DNA of 64,000 nucleotides from UBA1413 sp964552955 (GCA_964552955.1 CAZKIU010000020.1:3683-67682), one strand, 5' to 3'. Positions 1 through 9,319 are shown, numbered from the stretch's first letter. Numbers and translations are program-made. The notes: generated by a model from the letters alone, not told the origin.

Positions 1-949
1 CAACCGGTGGTCCACCGACTGGACGACGATTCCGATTTACACGCCTCAATTTCTGGGCGTCAGGCATTTTAACGATTTTCCTCTGGCTGAACTGCGCCAA
101 TATATCGACTGGACTTTCTTCTTCATGGCCTGGGAACTGAAAGGGCACTTTCCTCAGATCCTCGACGATCCCCGCCAGGGGGAGGCTGCCCGCAAACTCT
201 ATGCGGAGGCCCAGGAAATGCTCGACGAGATCATCAGTAAGAAGATGGTCACGGCCCATGGGGTGGTAGGCCTCTGGCCTGCCAATGCTTCCGGTGATGA
301 CATTTTTTTGTTTAAAGATGAAAACAGAAAGGAACTGGCAGGGGTTTTCCGGCACCTGCGGCAGCAGGAGAAGAAAAAAGAGGGGCAGCCTTATCTCTGC
401 CTGGCCGATTTTGTGGCGCCCCTCACCTCGGGCCGGGGCGACTACTGCGGCGGTTTTGCCGTGACGGCAGGCGTGGGCATTGAAACGTGGATCCGTCATT
501 TCCGGGAGGAACATAACGATTACAAGGCCTTGTTGCTGGAGGCCCTGGCCGACCGCCTGAGCGAGGCCTTTGCCGAATACCTCCACCTGCTGGTCCGCAA
601 AGCACTGTGGGGCTATGCCCCTGATGAAAACCTCTCCCTGCATGACCTGTTTCATACCGGTTACCAGGGGATCCGGCCCGCTCCAGGCTACCCGGCATGC
701 CCCGAGCATTCTGAAAAGGAGACCCTCCTGAATCTTCTGGAGGCCCATCAGGCCGGTATCACCCTGACCGAACATTATGCCATGTATCCCAACGCTTCGG
801 TATGCGGGCAGTTTTATGCCCATCCTGCGGCCAGCTATTTCGGGGTCGGAAAAGTCGCTCCTGACCAGGTGGAGGATTACGCCCGCCGAAAGGGAGTCTC
901 TCCCGCTTTTGTGGAAAAGTTCATTCCTGAGAACCTTAGCTATAAATAG
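1..949 (+). CDS. metH: Cobalamin-dependent methionine synthase, C-terminal part (5' end outside window)
   Basis: The reading frame is open from base 2, so the gene begins before the window; 315 residues are visible. MetH moves a methyl group from methyl-tetrahydrofolate through cobalamin to homocysteine, in the cytosol. The visible part is the activation (AdoMet-binding) domain, which supports reductive reactivation of the cofactor. It opens with a segment ending in IDWTFFFMAWELKG, typical of the start of this domain, and carries the AdoMet-binding motif RPAPGYPACPEH at about residues 225-236 of the visible part. HYAMYPNASVCGQFYAHP and YFGVGKVAPDQVEDYA are also characteristic. An in-frame ATG at 125 is internal, because homology continues upstream of it. 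Its cobalamin chemistry links in theme to the corrinoid cassette at 12.7-16.6 kb, but the two are not adjacent. Confidence 0.95.
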   Translation, partial: NRWSTDWTTIPIYTPQFLGVRHFNDFPLAELRQYIDWTFFFMAWELKGHFPQILDDPRQGEAARKLYAEAQEMLDEIISKKMVTAHGVVGLWPANASGDDIFLFKDENRKELAGVFRHLRQQEKKKEGQPYLCLADFVAPLTSGRGDYCGGFAVTAGVGIETWIRHFREEHNDYKALLLEALADRLSEAFAEYLHLLVRKALWGYAPDENLSLHDLFHTGYQGIRPAPGYPACPEHSEKETLLNLLEAHQAGITLTEHYAMYPNASVCGQFYAHPAASYFGVGKVAPDQVEDYARRKGVSPAFVEKFIPENLSYK

Positions 950-1051
950 ATCAAAGATAAGAAGGCCTGCTTGCAAAAAGGTTGGTGTTGAGGCGAATTG
1001 TGGCTAAAAAGGTTGTAATTTTATGGGGTAAGGAAATACCCATATTAAACC

Positions 1052-2359
1052 ATGACTAAAAAACCACAAAAGAAACTACTTCCCTTGGTATTGGGCGTGC
1101 TGGTATTGGCCCTTGTCCTGATGGTCGTGGGGAAGAAAGCAGGTTGGTTTGGGGCTGAGGTAAGTGTGAAGGTGCTTGCCGGGAAGGTGGAAACGCTGAC
1201 GATCACCGAGCAGATCACGGCCAACGGCAAGGTCCAGCCTCATACTGAAGTGAAGATCAGTCCAGACGTGTCGGGTGAAATCATTGAGTTGTCGGTGGAG
1301 GAAGGGGATCAGGTGAAGGCCGGGGATCCGTTGATGGTGATCAAGCCGGAGGTATACCAGTCGGCGCTGAGCCGGGCTGAGGCAGCTCTCAACTCGTCGC
1401 ATGCGCGGTTGGCGCAGGCCGAAGCACAACTCATCGAGCGGGAACTCTCTTTTAAGAGGGCAAAACAGTTGTTCGATTCACAGACCATTCCACAGGCCGA
1501 ATTTGAGACGGCGCAGGCGGCCTATAAGGTGGCCGAAGCCGAGGTCAGGGCGGCCCGTTACACGGTCAAGAGTGCCGAAGCCTCCGTGGCGGAAGCCCGG
1601 GAGCAGCTGACTAAAACCAGGGTTTTTGCCCCCATGGCCGGAACGGTCTCCCGCCTTAACGTGGAAAAAGGGGAACGCGTGGTGGGTACGGGTATGTATG
1701 CCGGTACCGAAACCATGGTCATCGCCGACCTCAACCAGATGGAGGTCCGCGTCGATGTCAACGAGAATGATATCGTCAAGGTTAATCTGGGAGATACTGC
1801 CCTGGTAGAGGTCGATGCCTACCTCAACCGGAAATTCAAAGGCGTGGTCACCGAAATCGCCAATTCGGCCCGCACTTCAGGCACTTCCGCCGACCAGGTG
1901 ACCAACTTCGAGGTGAAGATCCTGCTGCTCCACGACTCCTATGCCGATCTCACCGATACCACCCGGTCGGTGAAATACCCCTTCAGGCCAGGCATGTCGG
2001 CCACCGTTGAGATTCTTACCCTTACCCGCTATGGTGTGACGGCGGTGCCCGTACAGGCCGTCACTACCCGCCTGCGCAACGACACCACCCTGACGGCCAT
2101 CAAAACAGGCCAAAAGGCGGCCCCGACAGAAAGGGATGAAAAAGAGGAAGTGGTGTTCGTGATCCGCGAGGGAAGGGCTTTTAAGACACTTGTAAAAACC
2201 GGCATCCAGGATAACCAGCAGATCGAAATCCTTGAAGGACTCCAACCCGGTACCGATATCGTTACAGGACCCTATAATGCTGTCAGTAAAACATTGAAGG
2301 ACAGTATGCTGGTGAGGATTGTCACAGAGAATGAGTTGTACAAACCAGAAAAAAAATAA
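1052..2359 (+). CDS. Efflux RND/ABC transporter periplasmic adaptor subunit (HlyD/MacA family)
   Basis: This 435-residue membrane-fusion protein would sit in the inner membrane and span the periplasm, linking an inner-membrane pump to an outer-membrane channel. A single N-terminal membrane segment (about residues 9-27) is followed by a biotinyl-lipoyl-like half motif (VSGEIIELSVEEGDQVKAGD, about 70-89), a long alpha-helical hairpin rich in Ala, Glu and Gln (about 100-185), the second lipoyl half (FAPMAGTVSRLNVEKGERV, about 193-211) and a beta-barrel region. No permease or TolC-like gene follows in the window, so its partners are unknown. The next gene is an unrelated peptidase 27 bp downstream. 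A short hairpin (GGGTA/TACCC, 1026-1041) precedes the start. The ATG at 1052 is the only good start before the membrane segment. Confidence 0.85.
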   Translation: MTKKPQKKLLPLVLGVLVLALVLMVVGKKAGWFGAEVSVKVLAGKVETLTITEQITANGKVQPHTEVKISPDVSGEIIELSVEEGDQVKAGDPLMVIKPEVYQSALSRAEAALNSSHARLAQAEAQLIERELSFKRAKQLFDSQTIPQAEFETAQAAYKVAEAEVRAARYTVKSAEASVAEAREQLTKTRVFAPMAGTVSRLNVEKGERVVGTGMYAGTETMVIADLNQMEVRVDVNENDIVKVNLGDTALVEVDAYLNRKFKGVVTEIANSARTSGTSADQVTNFEVKILLLHDSYADLTDTTRSVKYPFRPGMSATVEILTLTRYGVTAVPVQAVTTRLRNDTTLTAIKTGQKAAPTERDEKEEVVFVIREGRAFKTLVKTGIQDNQQIEILEGLQPGTDIVTGPYNAVSKTLKDSMLVRIVTENELYKPEKK

Positions 2360-2386
2360 ACGTTAATAACCTAAATTTAAAGGACT

Positions 2387-4297
2387 ATGAGAAAATCTTG
2401 GGTAGTTTTTGCTCTTTTCGCGCTGTTGGTGTCGTGTGAAAAGGTACCGCAGAAGGCGCCGCTGATCCCCCTGGAAGACTTCTTCCGCAATCCTGAGAAG
2501 ACTGCTTTTCAGCTTTCACCCAATGGTGAATATTTTTCCTATCTCGCGCCCTGGGAGACGAGACTCAATCTTTTTGTACAGAAGGTGGGGGCTGATTCGG
2601 CCGTGCGGATCACCTCTGAGACGGCCCGTGATATTGCAGGATATCTGTGGAAGGGCAACAACCGGCTTCTCTACCTGAAAGATACCGGCGGGGATGAGAA
2701 CTACCAGCTCTACGGGGTCAATACCGACGGGAGTGACCTGAAGGGGCTGACTGTTTTTGAGAAGGTGCGCACCCAGTTCATCGACGATCTGAGGGATGTG
2801 GAGAACGAGGTCATTGTTGGGCTGAATCAGCGTGATGCCACGGTATTCGACCCTTACCGGCTGAATGTGGTGACGGGAGAGATGACGATGCTGGCCCAGA
2901 ATCCGGGCAACATCACCGGCTGGATGACCGACCATGAGGGGAAGTTGCGACTGGCTTTTGCCACTGATGGGGTGAACCAGACCATCCTCTACCGCGAAAC
3001 GGAAGAAATGCCCTTCGCCCCGGTACTGACCACCAGCTTTAAGGAGACGGTCTCCCCGGCCCTCTTCACTTTCGATAACAAGATGGTCTATGCCCTGTCG
3101 AACCTGGGCCGTGACAAGAGTGCCCTGGTGCTCTTTGACGTGGCCAACGGCAAGGAACAGGAGGTGATTTATGAAACCCAGGAGGCGGATATCGAAGGAG
3201 TGGACTATTCACGCAAGGAGAAGAAACTGTTGTCGGTGACCTGGACCACTGACAAGAACAAGCACCATTTCTTTGATGCGGAAGCCGAGGCTGTCATGAC
3301 CTATCTGAAGGAGCAACTTCCGGGGTATGAGGTCGTCCTGGCCGGTTTAACCCGGGAAGAGGATAAGCTTATTGTACGCACCTACAACGACCGCAGCCGT
3401 GGGGCCTATTATTTCTTTGACCGGAATACGAAGGAGCTGACTCACCTGACCGATTTAACGCCCTGGCTGAAGGAGGAGGATCTGGCCGAAATGAAACCGA
3501 TCAGTTACACCTCGCGTGACAGCCTGACGATCCATGGTTACCTGACCCTTCCGAAGGGTGTAAAAGCGGAGAAGCTGCCGGTGGTCATCAATCCGCATGG
3601 GGGGCCCTGGGCCCGTGATACCTGGGGATTCAACCCGGAAGTGCAGTTCCTGGCCAATAACGGCTATGCGGTGCTCCAGATGAATTTCCGGGGTTCCACG
3701 GGCTATGGCCGGGCGTTCTGGGAGGCTTCCTTCAAGCAGTGGGGGCTCACCATGCAGGACGACATCACCGACGGGGTGAACTGGCTCATTGAACAGGGGA
3801 TCGCCGACCCGGAGCGCATCGCCATCTATGGCGGAAGCTATGGGGGCTATGCCACACTGGCCGGTTTGACCAAAACTCCGGATCTCTATGCCGCGGGTGT
3901 CGATTATGTGGGGGTATCCAATATGTTTACCTTCATGAAGACCATCCCTCCTTACTGGAAGCCTCTGCTCGATATGTTTACTGAAATGGTGGGGGATCCC
4001 GTGAAGGATTCACTGATGCTGGCGGAGGTCTCGCCGGCACTGCATGCCGATAAAATTGTGGCCCCGCTCTTCGTGGCCCAGGGGGCCAATGATCCGCGGG
4101 TCAATAAGGCGGAATCGGACCAGATGGTGGAAGCCCTCAAAGCCAGGGGCGTCGACGTGGAATATATGGTCAAGGACAACGAAGGCCACGGGTTCCATAA
4201 TGAAGAAAACCGTTTTGATTTTTACCGGGCGATGATCACCTTCCTCGATAAGCACCTGAAAGCGGAGGCAGTGGCCGGGGCGGAAGCTGCGAAATAA
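2387..4297 (+). CDS. S9 family serine peptidase (prolyl oligopeptidase/DPP-like), lipoprotein
   Basis: This 636-residue peptidase probably cleaves short peptides in the periplasm or at the outer membrane. The N-terminus is a lipoprotein signal with lipobox LLVSC (Cys17). The middle (about 40-350) is a TolB/DPP-like beta-propeller, and the C-terminal alpha/beta hydrolase domain (about 375-625) holds the catalytic Ser484 in GGSYGGY, Asp569 in GANDPRV and His601 in EGHGFH. Residues NPHGGPWARDTWGF and MNFRGSTGYGRAFW match the conserved entry to this domain. Its length is normal for the family. It lies 27 bp after the membrane-fusion gene and converges on the aldolase gene, with a shared terminator between them. 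The substrate cannot be predicted. Confidence 0.92.
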   Translation: MRKSWVVFALFALLVSCEKVPQKAPLIPLEDFFRNPEKTAFQLSPNGEYFSYLAPWETRLNLFVQKVGADSAVRITSETARDIAGYLWKGNNRLLYLKDTGGDENYQLYGVNTDGSDLKGLTVFEKVRTQFIDDLRDVENEVIVGLNQRDATVFDPYRLNVVTGEMTMLAQNPGNITGWMTDHEGKLRLAFATDGVNQTILYRETEEMPFAPVLTTSFKETVSPALFTFDNKMVYALSNLGRDKSALVLFDVANGKEQEVIYETQEADIEGVDYSRKEKKLLSVTWTTDKNKHHFFDAEAEAVMTYLKEQLPGYEVVLAGLTREEDKLIVRTYNDRSRGAYYFFDRNTKELTHLTDLTPWLKEEDLAEMKPISYTSRDSLTIHGYLTLPKGVKAEKLPVVINPHGGPWARDTWGFNPEVQFLANNGYAVLQMNFRGSTGYGRAFWEASFKQWGLTMQDDITDGVNWLIEQGIADPERIAIYGGSYGGYATLAGLTKTPDLYAAGVDYVGVSNMFTFMKTIPPYWKPLLDMFTEMVGDPVKDSLMLAEVSPALHADKIVAPLFVAQGANDPRVNKAESDQMVEALKARGVDVEYMVKDNEGHGFHNEENRFDFYRAMITFLDKHLKAEAVAGAEAAK

Positions 4298-4382
4298 GGA
4301 AGGCCTTGAGCACTTCTTCTGCCTGCCCTTGCTGAAGGGGGCGCCGGCATGCCGGAAACCCTGGCTGCGGCAACTGCCGGGA

Positions 4383-4418
4383 AGGCCCTTCAGGCGACTC
4401 CTAAAGCCTGAAGGGCCT
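4383..4418. repeat. 13-bp perfect inverted repeat (strong hairpin)
   Basis: AGGCCCTTCAGGC at 4383-4395 is matched exactly by GCCTGAAGGGCCT at 4406-4418, with a 10-base loop. A separate 12-bp palindrome (CCGGCATGCCGG) lies at 4345-4356. Neither has a T-run next to it. The true terminator-like hairpin of this convergent intergenic region lies further right at 4489-4525. These may be 3' RNA-stabilising structures or remnants of REP-like repeats. Confidence 0.6.
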
Positions 4419-4488
4419 GACAGGGTTGGTAGATCTGGAATATGTGGCCCCAGGATTGGAAAAGAATCAGGGGGCACAGGGTATAAAA

Positions 4489-4525
4489 AAGAGAGCGCCG
4501 CTGACCATTCAGCGGCGCTCTCTTT
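4489..4525. terminator. Bidirectional rho-independent terminator
   Basis: A perfect stem GAGAGCGCCGCTGA / TCAGCGGCGCTCTC with loop CCAT is flanked by a run of A on the left and T on the right. It sits between the convergent S9 peptidase and aldolase genes. The minus strand has a run of six T after the stem, so it is a strong terminator for the aldolase transcript. It is weaker, but still plausible, for the plus strand. Confidence 0.88.
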
Positions 4526-4545
4526 ATATTCAAGGTGGGCAGGAA

Positions 4546-5547
4546 TCAGATGCGGTTATTGGATCCCAGCACGTTGACGATTTTATGCATGTAGAGTGCC
4601 TTGAGGGCATCGCGGGCGGGGCCCAGGTATTTGCGGGGGTCGAATTCGCCCGGTTTTTCCATGAAGACCTTACGGATGGCGGCGGTCATGGCGATGCGGC
4701 CGTCGGAGTCGATGTTGATTTTGCATACCGAGGAGGCGGCGGCACGACGGAGCTGTGATTCCGGAATACCGACGGCATCCTTGAGGGCTCCACCGTGGGC
4801 GTTGATGACCTTCACCAGGTCGGCAGGTACCGAAGAGGCGCCATGCAGCACAATGGGGAAGCCGGGAAGGCGGCGTTCGATCTCTTCGAGGATGTCGAAG
4901 CGGAGCGGCGGGGGAACCAACACGCCCTCTTCATTCCGGGTGCACTGGGCCGGGGTGAACTTGTTGGCGCCATGGGAGGTGCCGATGGAGATAGCCAGCG
5001 AGTCCACACCGGTCTTCTGGGTGAAGTCAATGACATCGTCAGGGTTGGTGTAAACCGACCTCGCTGCCACCACGTCATCTTCGATTCCGGAGAGAACACC
5101 CAGTTCGCCTTCAACGGTCACGTCATATTTGTGGGCGTATTCTACCACTTCGCGGGTGATTTCTATGTTTTTCTCGTATGGATGGTGCGACCCGTCGATC
5201 ATCACCGAAGAGAATCCCATGTCGATACAGCTTTTAGCGGTTTCGAAGGTATCGCCGTGGTCGAGGTGAAGGGCGATAGGAATACCGGCGCCATTGCTCA
5301 GTTCCTTGGCAAACTCGACGGCTCCCTGGGCCATATAGCGCAGCAGCGTCTCATTGGCATACTGGCGGGCACCCTTGGAAACCTGGAGAATCACCGGCGA
5401 CTGGGTTTCCACGCATGCGCTGATGATGGCCTGCAACTGCTCCATGTTGTTGAAGTTGTAAGCAGGGATGGCATAGCCACCTTTGACGGCATCGGCAAAC
5501 ATCTTACGGGTGTTCACCAATCCTAATTCTTTATAACTGATAGCCAT
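4546..5547 (-). CDS. fba: Class II fructose-bisphosphate aldolase
   Basis: This cytosolic, zinc-dependent glycolytic and gluconeogenic enzyme reversibly splits fructose 1,6-bisphosphate into dihydroxyacetone phosphate and glyceraldehyde 3-phosphate. Hallmarks are AYNFNNMEQLQA near the N-terminus, the metal and catalytic segment LHLDHGDTFETA, the hydrophilic motif VEGELGVLSGIEDDV, SIGTSHGANKF and LHGASSV. At about 333 residues it has the length of the longer class II type. An upstream in-frame TTG at 5553 could also start translation, but the ATG at 5547 (MAISYK) is preferred. The gene follows the frd operon on the same strand but has its own unit, since a terminator lies upstream (5583-5619) and another downstream. 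Confidence 0.97.
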   Translation of the reverse strand: MAISYKELGLVNTRKMFADAVKGGYAIPAYNFNNMEQLQAIISACVETQSPVILQVSKGARQYANETLLRYMAQGAVEFAKELSNGAGIPIALHLDHGDTFETAKSCIDMGFSSVMIDGSHHPYEKNIEITREVVEYAHKYDVTVEGELGVLSGIEDDVVAARSVYTNPDDVIDFTQKTGVDSLAISIGTSHGANKFTPAQCTRNEEGVLVPPPLRFDILEEIERRLPGFPIVLHGASSVPADLVKVINAHGGALKDAVGIPESQLRRAAASSVCKINIDSDGRIAMTAAIRKVFMEKPGEFDPRKYLGPARDALKALYMHKIVNVLGSNNRI

Positions 5548-5582
5548 ATTCAAGTGTTTTTTAGTGCTGAAAAAATTAAAAA

Positions 5583-5619
5583 CCTCCCGAAATTAATCAA
5601 AACCAGTTAATTTGGGAGG
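5583..5619 (-). terminator. Rho-independent terminator of the frdCAB operon
   Basis: The minus strand shows stem CCTCCCAAATTAA / TTAATTTCGGGAGG (one bulged base) followed by TTTTTAATTTTTT. It lies just after the end of frdB and before the aldolase start, so it separates the two transcripts. Confidence 0.85.
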
Positions 5620-5734
5620 CTTTATTTTCAATATTAAGGAAAATTAACCGACAGGTAATAATAATGTCTCCTATTGAGCAAAGGGTCCCTGGCGGATTAA
5701 AATCTTCCCGGGGTGGATCCGGTTTCCGGCGTGT

Positions 5735-6496
5735 TTATTCCGAGAAGCGAGCCGAGAGGTATTCCCTGTTGAGGCGTGCGATATTGGAGATGGAGATGCT
5801 TTTGGGGCATTCCGCCTCGCAGGCCTGGGTGTTGGTGCAACCTCCGAAGCCCAGTTCGTCCATTTTGGCGACCATATTACGGGCGCGGGCTTTGGCTTCG
5901 ACCTTTCCCTGGGGCAATTTGGCCAGGTGAGAGACTTTAGCCGAGACGAAGAGCATGGCCGAGGAGTTTTTGCAGGCTGCCACACAGGCGCCGCAACCGA
6001 TACATGCCGCAGCATCCATCGACTCTTCGGCATCCTCATGGCTGATCAGGATGGCGTTGCCGTCGGGTACGCCTCCGGTGTTGACCGAGACGAAACCGCC
6101 AGCCTGGAGGATCTTGTCAAAAGCCGACCGGTCGACCACCAGGTCCTTGATGACCGGGAAAGCTTTCGCCCGCCAGGGTTCAATGGTGATGGTCTCTCCC
6201 TCTTTGAACTTCCGCATATGCAACTGGCAGGTGGTCACCGCCGTGTCTGGCCCATGAGGCCTCCCATTGATATACAAACTGCAGGTCCCGCATATGCCTT
6301 CCCGGCAGTCATGGTCAAAGGCGATGGGGTCGACCCCCTTTTCGATCAGCTCATTGTTCAGGATATCCAACATTTCGAGAAACGACGTTCCCGTGGAGAT
6401 ATTCTCGATGGTGTAGGTCTCAAATTTCCCTTTGGCTTTGGCGTTGTTCTGGCGCCAAACCTCAATATAGAGTTTCTTCAGTATTTTGTCAGCCAT
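5735..6496 (-). CDS. frdB: Fumarate reductase/succinate dehydrogenase iron-sulfur subunit
   Basis: This 253-residue subunit carries electrons between the flavin subunit and the membrane quinone site on the cytosolic face. The plant-type [2Fe-2S] ligands are in DCREGICGTCSLYING with a later Cys in TTCQLHM. The [4Fe-4S] and [3Fe-4S] ligands are in AACIGCGACVAACKN and NTQACEAECPKSI. It is the last gene of frdCAB, 8 bp after frdA. In anaerobic Bacteroidota this complex usually works as menaquinol:fumarate reductase; the direction here is inferred from lineage, not sequence. The ATG at 6496 starts MADKIL. Confidence 0.96.
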   Translation of the reverse strand: MADKILKKLYIEVWRQNNAKAKGKFETYTIENISTGTSFLEMLDILNNELIEKGVDPIAFDHDCREGICGTCSLYINGRPHGPDTAVTTCQLHMRKFKEGETITIEPWRAKAFPVIKDLVVDRSAFDKILQAGGFVSVNTGGVPDGNAILISHEDAEESMDAAACIGCGACVAACKNSSAMLFVSAKVSHLAKLPQGKVEAKARARNMVAKMDELGFGGCTNTQACEAECPKSISISNIARLNREYLSARFSE

Positions 6497-6504
6497 AGTA
6501 CCGC

Positions 6505-8445
6505 TTATTTATAACTCCGCTGTGATAATTTAATATTCTCAAAAATCAGGGGTTCCTTGTGGAGGTCAGGTTCTTTGCCTTCACCCTGGAATTCCCATAC
6601 CGAAACATAGGTGTATTTATCGTCGTTCCGGAGGGCTTCCCCGTCGTCGGTCACCGATTCCTCCCGGAAGTGACCCCCGCACGATTCATTTCTTTCGAGG
6701 GCGTCACGGGCCATCAGCTCGCCGATATCAAAGAAATCGGCCAGCCGGCCGGCCTTTTCCAGTTCAGGATTCAGATTGTTCATTTCCCCGGGGACCTTAA
6801 CGTTTTTCCAGAATTCCTCCCTGAGTGCCCTGATCATGGCGATGGCTTTCTTCAGTCCCTCTGCATTGCGCGACATCCCTACATAGTCCCACATGATGTG
6901 GCCCAGTTTTTTATGGTAGTAGTCGACGGGTTTGGTTCCCTTGATATTGAAGAGGGTTTCGAGGCGGCTTTTAACCTTTTGCTCTGCTTCCACGAATTCG
7001 GGAGCGTTGACATTGGTCTTGGGGGTCATGATCTCCCCGGCGAGGTAATCCCCGATGGTGTAGGGGAGGATGAAATAACCGTCGGCGAGGCCCTGCATGA
7101 GGGCGGAAGCCCCGAGGCGGTTGGCACCATGGTCTGAGAAGTTGGCTTCCCCGATGGAGTAGAGCCCCGGCACCGTTGTCATCAGGTTGTAGTCGACCCA
7201 GGTGCCACCCATGGAATAGTGAATGGCCGGGTAGATCTGCATCGGCACCTTGTAGGGATCCTGGTCGGTGATCTTCTCGTACATCTGGAAGAGGTTGCCA
7301 TAGCGTTCTTCGATGACGCTGCGGCCCAGTCTTTCGATGGCATATTTGAAGTCGAGGTAAACGGCTTTCCCTTCTGAGTTGACGCCGAAGCCGGCATCGC
7401 ATCTCTCCTTGGCGGCCCGTGAAGCTACGTCGCGGGGAACCAGGTTACCATAGGAAGGATAGCGCCTCTCGAGGTAGAAGTCGCGGTCTTCCTCCGGAAT
7501 GTCGTTAGGACCTATCTTGCCTTCGCGTAATTTCAGCGCATCTTCCTTCTTTTTGGGTACCCACACGCGGCCGTCGTTGCGGAGCGATTCCGACATAAGG
7601 GTCAGTTTGGACTGCTGTTCACCATGGACGGGAATGCAGGTGGGGTGGATCTGGACGAAGCAGGGGTTGGCGAACATGGCGCCTTTCTTGTAGCACTGCC
7701 AGGCGGCGGAGCCATTGCTTCCCATGGCGTTGGTCGAGAGGAAGAAGACATTGCCGTAGCCGCCGGTGGCCACCACCACGGCGTGGGCTCCGAAGCGTTG
7801 GATTTCGCCGGTCACCAGGTCACGGGCGATGATGCCGCGGGCTTTCCCGTCGATGATCACCACGTCGAGCATCTCATGACGGCTGTACATTTTGACATTT
7901 CCCTTGGCGATCTGCCGGTTGAGGGCCTGGTAGGCGCCCAGCAGGAGCTGCTGGCCGGTCTGGCCACGGGCATAGAACGTGCGGCTCACCAGCACCCCCC
8001 CGAAGGAGCGGTTGTCGAGCAATCCGCCATATTCACGGGCAAAGGGGACCCCTTGGGCCACGCACTGGTCGATGATGTTGGGAGAGACCTCCGCCAGGCG
8101 GTATACGTTGGCTTCACGGGCCCTGTAATCCCCCCCCTTGATGGTATCATAGAAAAGACGGTAGACCGAGTCGTTGTCGTTCTGGTAGTTCTTGGCGGCG
8201 TTGATGCCTCCCTGAGCGGCGATGGAGTGGGCGCGGCGCGGACTGTCCTGGTAGCAAAAAGCCTTCACATTATAGCCCAGTTCGGCCAGTGAGGCGGCTG
8301 CGGATGCTCCGCCCAAGCCGGTGCCCACCACGATGACTTCCAGCTTTCTTTTATTGGCCGGACTCACGACCCTGATGTTGGCTTTGTGCCTGGCCCATTT
8401 CTCCGCCAGTGGCCCGGCCGGTATCTTTGAATCAAGTTTCTGCAT
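6505..8445 (-). CDS. frdA: Fumarate reductase/succinate dehydrogenase flavoprotein subunit
   Basis: This catalytic subunit, about 646 residues, holds covalently bound FAD and interconverts fumarate and succinate. The FAD-binding beta-alpha-beta segment is VIVVGTGLGGASAAASLAELG. The region HSIAAQGGINAAKNY contains the His expected to link FAD. HPTCIPVHGEQQSKL and GEANFSDHGANRLGAS line the active site and FAD pocket. A TTG at 8451 is an alternative start, but the ATG at 8445 (MQKLDSK) is preferred. It lies between frdC (19 bp upstream) and frdB. Its length and the FrdC type match the Bacteroides-like class B complex. Confidence 0.97.
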   Translation of the reverse strand: MQKLDSKIPAGPLAEKWARHKANIRVVSPANKRKLEVIVVGTGLGGASAAASLAELGYNVKAFCYQDSPRRAHSIAAQGGINAAKNYQNDNDSVYRLFYDTIKGGDYRAREANVYRLAEVSPNIIDQCVAQGVPFAREYGGLLDNRSFGGVLVSRTFYARGQTGQQLLLGAYQALNRQIAKGNVKMYSRHEMLDVVIIDGKARGIIARDLVTGEIQRFGAHAVVVATGGYGNVFFLSTNAMGSNGSAAWQCYKKGAMFANPCFVQIHPTCIPVHGEQQSKLTLMSESLRNDGRVWVPKKKEDALKLREGKIGPNDIPEEDRDFYLERRYPSYGNLVPRDVASRAAKERCDAGFGVNSEGKAVYLDFKYAIERLGRSVIEERYGNLFQMYEKITDQDPYKVPMQIYPAIHYSMGGTWVDYNLMTTVPGLYSIGEANFSDHGANRLGASALMQGLADGYFILPYTIGDYLAGEIMTPKTNVNAPEFVEAEQKVKSRLETLFNIKGTKPVDYYHKKLGHIMWDYVGMSRNAEGLKKAIAMIRALREEFWKNVKVPGEMNNLNPELEKAGRLADFFDIGELMARDALERNESCGGHFREESVTDDGEALRNDDKYTYVSVWEFQGEGKEPDLHKEPLIFENIKLSQRSYK

Positions 8446-8464
8446 GTTCAACTTGGTTTAACGG

Positions 8465-9148
8465 TTAAAATTTAATCATGAAATAGAGCGGAATAATGGC
8501 AAATCCCACGGCCACAACCACCGCATACACCCATGCGATGCTCTTCAGCCTTTTGAGCCATACCTTGTTGTTGAAGCCGATGGTCTGAAATGCCGACCAG
8601 AAGCCATGGGTCACATGCAGCCCCAGAAGGCAGCCCCCGATGATGTAAAGAAGACTGTAAAACCAACTGGTCTTGAAAAGAGTGCTCACTAAAAGGTAGG
8701 TGTTGTGCATCTCTGCACCGGGTTCCATGCCCTGATTGAGTAGCTCATGACCGGAAAACTTGATCTTCCAGTAAAAATTGGCAAGGTGAATAACCAGGAA
8801 GAAGAAAATCAATCCTCCCAGGATCAGCATGTTCCGTGAAGCCCAGCTGCTGGCTACCGAGAGGTCCTGTTTTTTGTATTTCACCGGGCGGGCCCGCCAG
8901 TTCTCCCACGTGATCAGAAGCGACCAGATAATGTGCACCAGAAAACCCAGCGCCAAAACCGGCTCAACCACTTTGATGATAGGATTGGAGACCATGAAGT
9001 GGGCTGCTTCGTTGTACAACACACCACTGTCATCAAAGATTAACATCAAATTGACCGTCAGATGGACCAAAATGAAAAGCAACAGGAAAATTCCCGTCAC
9101 GCTCATCAAAAATTTACGGCCTATCGACGCGTAAACGAATTTGCTCAT
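8465..9148 (-). CDS. frdC: Fumarate reductase/succinate dehydrogenase cytochrome b subunit
   Basis: This 227-residue membrane anchor exchanges electrons with menaquinone. Five membrane segments are visible (about residues 10-36, 58-80, 105-128, 155-178 and 200-222). The His residues in LVHLTVN, FLVHIIW, VIHLANF and GLHVTHGFW are candidates for ligating two b hemes, as in type B (single-polypeptide, di-heme) anchors. It is the first gene of frdCAB and has a good Bacteroides-type promoter 50-80 bp upstream. Confidence 0.93.
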   Translation of the reverse strand: MSKFVYASIGRKFLMSVTGIFLLLFILVHLTVNLMLIFDDSGVLYNEAAHFMVSNPIIKVVEPVLALGFLVHIIWSLLITWENWRARPVKYKKQDLSVASSWASRNMLILGGLIFFFLVIHLANFYWKIKFSGHELLNQGMEPGAEMHNTYLLVSTLFKTSWFYSLLYIIGGCLLGLHVTHGFWSAFQTIGFNNKVWLKRLKSIAWVYAVVVAVGFAIIPLYFMIKF

Positions 9149-9195
9149 AGAAAGTATGTTTAAATTAAACAGTTATGCTTCTTATTAAAGGAACG

Positions 9196-9226
9196 CAAAA
9201 ATAGTGGAACCGCCCCACCTTTCAAA
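9196..9226 (-). promoter_or_regulatory. Bacteroides-type promoter for frdCAB
   Basis: On the minus strand TTTG (9223-9226) is followed, after exactly 19 bp, by TATTTTTG (9196-9203). This matches the TTTG-N19-TAnnTTTG promoter of Bacteroidota with no mismatch. The leader to the frdC ATG at 9148 would be about 40 nt. Confidence 0.7.
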
Positions 9227-9319
9227 GGAATGTTTCCGAAGGCCCGATAATTTATACCGATTCTAAAATATTTGGCCTTGTAGTGTGGCTTATAATCAGT
9301 AATTTTAGTCGCATTCAAA

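Noticed and set aside
777..1007. 76-residue plus-strand frame overlapping the metH end
   Set aside because: Overlaps metH in another frame and has no protein-like features.
1026..1041. Hairpin with AGGA in its loop as a translation switch for the membrane-fusion gene
   Set aside because: Stem is only five pairs and the AGGA is 17 bases from the ATG; too weak.
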